The notes below the pieces were generated by a model. That model was not told the origin of the DNA. It saw only the letters and a program-made list of their open reading frames with translations, and did not search any database. DNA of 64,000 bases from Frigidibacter sp. ROC022 (lineage in GTDB: Bacteria; Pseudomonadota; Alphaproteobacteria; Rhodobacterales; Rhodobacteraceae): NCBI RefSeq assembly GCF_024723735.1, contig NZ_JANQDU010000001.1:1240001-1304000 (forward strand). The letters run 5' to 3'. The translations under genes were made by a program, and so were the position numbers. Numbering within the stretch: position 1 is the stretch's first letter; each line of letters opens with the position of its first letter. Shown piece after piece: positions 61,627 through 64,000 of the stretch.

Positions 61627-62420
61627 TTTCCTTTCATCACCGCGACAACGGCCGGGCGCATGTCTGCGGGCATCGCGGCTATCCGCTGATCGGACCGGAA
61701 AACACCATCGCCAATCTCGAGGATGCCCGCGCTGCGGGGGCGACGACCTGCGAGATCGACATCCGCCTGACGCGGGACGGTGTTCCGGTTCTGATGCACG
61801 ATGCCACACTGGATCGCACCACCACCGGCAGCGGATTCTTGTCGGATATCGACCTCGTAGCCCTGCGCGGGCTGGAAGCCGTCTGGCGGGGAGATAGCGA
61901 GCGGAGGGCCGCGATCCCGACCCTGGAGGAGACGCTGGACTGGGCGGTGCAGAACGGCATCGGTCTGGAGATCGAACTGAAGGAGGCCGAGCGGCCGGCG
62001 TTGATGATCGAGCGTCTGGCCGAGGTGCTGGAGCGGACCGGCGCCATCGGCCATGTCCAGATCATCGGTTTCGATCACGTCGTTCTGCGGGCCGCGGCCG
62101 AGGCCATTCCCGGCCTGCGGCTGCAGCTCATCACCCATGCTCGGCATGCCGATTTCCCGGCGCTTCTGGCGGCAGTCGGGGCGCAATCGGTCTCGATCGA
62201 ACTGGCCATGTTCCACCCCGACGATGCCCGCGCCCTGCATGACCGGGGATTCAACCTGCGCCTCCATGTTCCGCCGCCAACCGCCTTGGCGCCTTACCTG
62301 GGCACGCGCCACTCGCCGTTGCCGAATCTGGTCAGCTGGCTGGAAGAGGGCCTGGTCGATTCCGTCTCGGGCGACGATGTGTCGTTCCTTGTCCGACTGC
62401 GCGAAGGAGTCCCGGGATGA
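61623..62420 (+). CDS. Glycerophosphodiester phosphodiesterase
   Basis: A 265-residue GDPD-fold enzyme that hydrolyses glycerophosphodiesters to sn-glycerol 3-phosphate and an alcohol. The catalytic signature is complete: CGHRGYPLIGPENTIANLED, CEIDIRLTRDGVPVLMHDAT, then EIELKE, the three metal-binding Glu/Asp segments. No signal peptide is seen, so it is cytosolic, acting on imported diesters. It overlaps the IMPase gene by 4 bp. Confidence 0.92.
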   Translation: MISFHHRDNGRAHVCGHRGYPLIGPENTIANLEDARAAGATTCEIDIRLTRDGVPVLMHDATLDRTTTGSGFLSDIDLVALRGLEAVWRGDSERRAAIPTLEETLDWAVQNGIGLEIELKEAERPALMIERLAEVLERTGAIGHVQIIGFDHVVLRAAAEAIPGLRLQLITHARHADFPALLAAVGAQSVSIELAMFHPDDARALHDRGFNLRLHVPPPTALAPYLGTRHSPLPNLVSWLEEGLVDSVSGDDVSFLVRLREGVPG

Positions 62421-62444
62421 CTGCCGTCGCCGTAACCCGATTCG

Positions 62445-63233
62445 ATGGAACTGCGTGATATGAGCTTTCAACTCGCGGCCTGCGCCGAGATGATGTGGCG
62501 CGACAAACCCATGGCCTGGCGCGCCGCCCGCCTGCATGAAATGGGTTTCGGTGTCGGCCTGTGGAACTGGACCGCCTGGGATGTCGATGAGCTGGCCCGG
62601 ACCGGTGCCACATTCACGATCATGAACGGATATCTGAAGGGCCGTCTTGCCGATGCCGAGGGCGCTCGAATCCTGCTGGCCTCGGCGCGGGAGGCGGCAC
62701 AGGTCGGCAAGCGGTTGGGAGTCCGCCTGCTGAACCTGCACGGTACCGGTCTTGGCGACATGGGCATCCCGATCCCGCATATCGGATCATGCACGCCGGG
62801 CATGGCGCAGCAGGCCCGCGACACGCTGATGCGGATCTGCGATCTGGCCGAAGCGGAAGGCGTCGTATTCGCGCTGGAGAACCTCAACCCGACCGACCAT
62901 CCCGGTTGCCCCTTTGGCAGCACGGCGGAGGTGCTGGCGCTCGTCTCGGCCGTCAATCGGCCGCAACTTCGGATCAATCTCGATCTCTATCATACGCAGA
63001 TCGGCGAAGGTGACCTGATCCGTTGGTGCCGGGCCTGCCTGCCATGGATCGGCGAGGTGCAGGTGGCCGACAACCCCGGTCGATGCGAACCGGGCACCGG
63101 CGAGATCAACTACGCGGGCATCGCCCGCGCCCTCGATGCGATGGGCTATGCCGGTCCGGTCGGACTGGAAGCCTTTGCACAAGACGACGAGGAAAAGGCG
63201 CTGGAGGCTTTCCGCGCCGCGTTTACGCTATAG
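62445..63233 (+). CDS. Hydroxypyruvate isomerase-like TIM-barrel enzyme
   Basis: A 262-residue sugar-phosphate-isomerase/epimerase-fold protein. The C-terminal half is close to the Hyi/OtnI group: NLNPTDHPGCPFGSTAEV, RINLDLYHTQIGEGDLIRW, VQVADNPGRCEPGTGEINYAG. These enzymes isomerise hydroxypyruvate or 2-oxo-tetronates. The start is uncertain: ATG 62445 gives 262 residues, but ATG 62460 has a slightly better GGAA in front. It ends the operon. Confidence 0.82.
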   Translation: MELRDMSFQLAACAEMMWRDKPMAWRAARLHEMGFGVGLWNWTAWDVDELARTGATFTIMNGYLKGRLADAEGARILLASAREAAQVGKRLGVRLLNLHGTGLGDMGIPIPHIGSCTPGMAQQARDTLMRICDLAEAEGVVFALENLNPTDHPGCPFGSTAEVLALVSAVNRPQLRINLDLYHTQIGEGDLIRWCRACLPWIGEVQVADNPGRCEPGTGEINYAGIARALDAMGYAGPVGLEAFAQDDEEKALEAFRAAFTL

Positions 63234-63743
63234 GCCGGCTAAGCCCAAGGTTTGATCGGGTGACGTATTCGCCGTATTGGGAGGAGGCATTCGGGGCCAT
63301 GTCGCGATACAGTGTGTGAGGACCGCGGCGCGATCAGCGCTGCAAGAGACAGGGAGACGGACCGGGCCTGCCCGCAATCCTCATGCTGCGCTGACGTTGT
63401 GGCACCAGAATGCGATGCCGCCGCCTTCGTGACGGTTCTCCCGGATCAGTACCGAAAAAAAGTTCAGCGGAGCATGGCTGGGAATACTCCATCCGACTTG
63501 GAGAACAGGTCTGCGCAAAGATGCGGCATCGTCGGCCTGGAAGGAACCAGAAGCCATGTCCAGCACCTGAAGCCGCGACCGAAAACGGTATCGCGCCAAA
63601 CGCCAGACGGAGACTCGGGCCGTTTGGGACGGCTACTTGGCCCGTGAATTCAAGTCTCCAAGGGGCACCACGCCGCGCATGTCGCGGAAACCTCGCCACC
63701 ATGCGCAGGTCATAGACCGCTTATTTTCAATGGGCTGGGTGGG
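63234..63743. other. Intergenic region with possible gene relic
   Basis: About 510 bp between the catabolic operon and the tRNA gene. The minus strand keeps one open frame of about 84 codons (63381-63632) with protein-like composition, for instance VLQVGWSIPSHAPLNFFSV, but no start codon or ribosome site and no recognised family. It may be the tail of a decayed gene. Nothing else is seen. Confidence 0.4.
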
Positions 63744-63833
63744 TGGCGGAGAGGGTGGGATTCGAACCCACGGAACGCTTTCACGCTCAACGGTTTTCGA
63801 GACCGCCCCGTTCGACCACTCCGGCACCTCTCC
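63744..63833 (-). tRNA. tRNA-Ser (anticodon CGA)
   Basis: A 90-nt type II tRNA on the minus strand. The acceptor stem GGAGAGG pairs with CCTCTCC. A D-arm begins CCGGAGTGGTCGAACGG, the anticodon loop is CTCGAAA (anticodon CGA, reading UCG), a long variable arm follows, and the T-arm has GGTTCGAATCC. The discriminator is G and CCA is encoded (63746-63744). The long variable arm and anticodon identify serine. Confidence 0.97.
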
Positions 63834-63973
63834 TTGGTCTGGGCGGGCGTATAGTTGCCTTGCGGGCGCCGTGCAAGACGAATCCCTGCACCGATGCCGG
63901 ACAATCTCAGGGCAACGTGATTTGCACGACACGCCGGCTGCGATAGTCTCGCCGCAAAACAACAGGCAGGCCG

Positions 63974-64000
63974 ATGATGAAATCCCTCCTTCGCAGTTTC
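63974..64000 (+). CDS. Start of a gene cut off by the window end
   Basis: ATG-ATG-AAA opens MMKSLLRSF, which looks like the beginning of a signal peptide. CAGGCAGG lies just ahead as a ribosome-binding site. Only nine codons are visible, so the product cannot be named. Either ATG (63974 or 63977) may be the start. Confidence 0.4.

Noticed and set aside
63312-63647. A plus-strand frame of 111 codons before the tRNA
   Set aside because: No ribosome-binding site, irregular composition and no recognisable domain; the region looks non-coding on this strand.

Overview
The window is about 64 kb of GC-rich, densely packed DNA from an alphaproteobacterium, most likely a member of the Rhodobacteraceae (Rhodobacter/Paracoccus/Roseobacter relatives). 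This rests on the PhyR-NepR-EcfG general stress locus with its GGAAC-N16/17-CGTT promoters, a DksA reduced to one cysteine, a hexameric tyrosine-coordinated heme protein (HTHP), a PilM/PilP-like giant protein typical of the group, and TRAP and Liv transporters. No insertion sequence, CRISPR array or prophage was seen. The only RNA gene recognised is a tRNA-Ser(CGA).

Layout. 1-9.3 kb: the end of lpxB, a 1198-codon PilM/PilP-like protein, a SIMPL protein, GIY-YIG, DUF2239 and DUF1330-like genes, O-acetylhomoserine sulfhydrylase and a PcaF-like thiolase. 9.4-14.9 kb: an exopolysaccharide block (Wzc-type kinase, phosphoesterase, O-antigen ligase, membrane protein). 15.2-21 kb: small envelope proteins and the general stress response locus (phyR, nepR, ecfG, HWE/HisKA_2 kinase), with consensus EcfG promoters. 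21.1-31 kb: rpe, a TRAP transporter and a complete Liv ABC transporter whose operon holds two extra secreted-protein genes. 31-39.3 kb: moxR, dksA, two FAD monooxygenases, tpiA, TfoX-N, an A-type Fe-S carrier, a DUF3307/SatD pair behind three tandem inverted repeats, a MIP18/SufT-like protein and an XRE-cupin regulator. 39.4-43.8 kb: an RND efflux pair.

44.2-49.5 kb is a tightly coupled respiratory module: an NsrR-type [Fe-S] Rrf2 regulator, ccoN, ccoO, ccoQ and ccoP of a cbb3 oxidase, a small membrane protein, a DUF2189 protein, ccoS and HTHP. It looks like a terminal oxidase controlled by nitrosative stress and packaged with a peroxide-active heme protein.

49.9-63.2 kb is a catabolic locus: a GntR/UTRA regulator, a divergent histidine phosphatase, then an operon with an oligopeptide-type ABC transporter (five genes) and five enzymes. 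These are an alkaline-phosphatase-superfamily phosphodiesterase, a PHP-domain protein, an inositol-monophosphatase-family enzyme, a glycerophosphodiester phosphodiesterase and a hydroxypyruvate-isomerase-like TIM barrel. I infer import and stepwise dismantling of a phosphodiester such as a phospholipid head group; the real substrate is unknown. The window ends with the tRNA and the first codons of another gene.

The strongest leads for something undescribed are the NsrR-cbb3-HTHP module, the phosphodiester locus, and the SatD/DUF3307 pair. The N-terminal half of this SatD looks like a class III nucleotidyl cyclase fold, and it is translationally coupled to a polytopic membrane protein.
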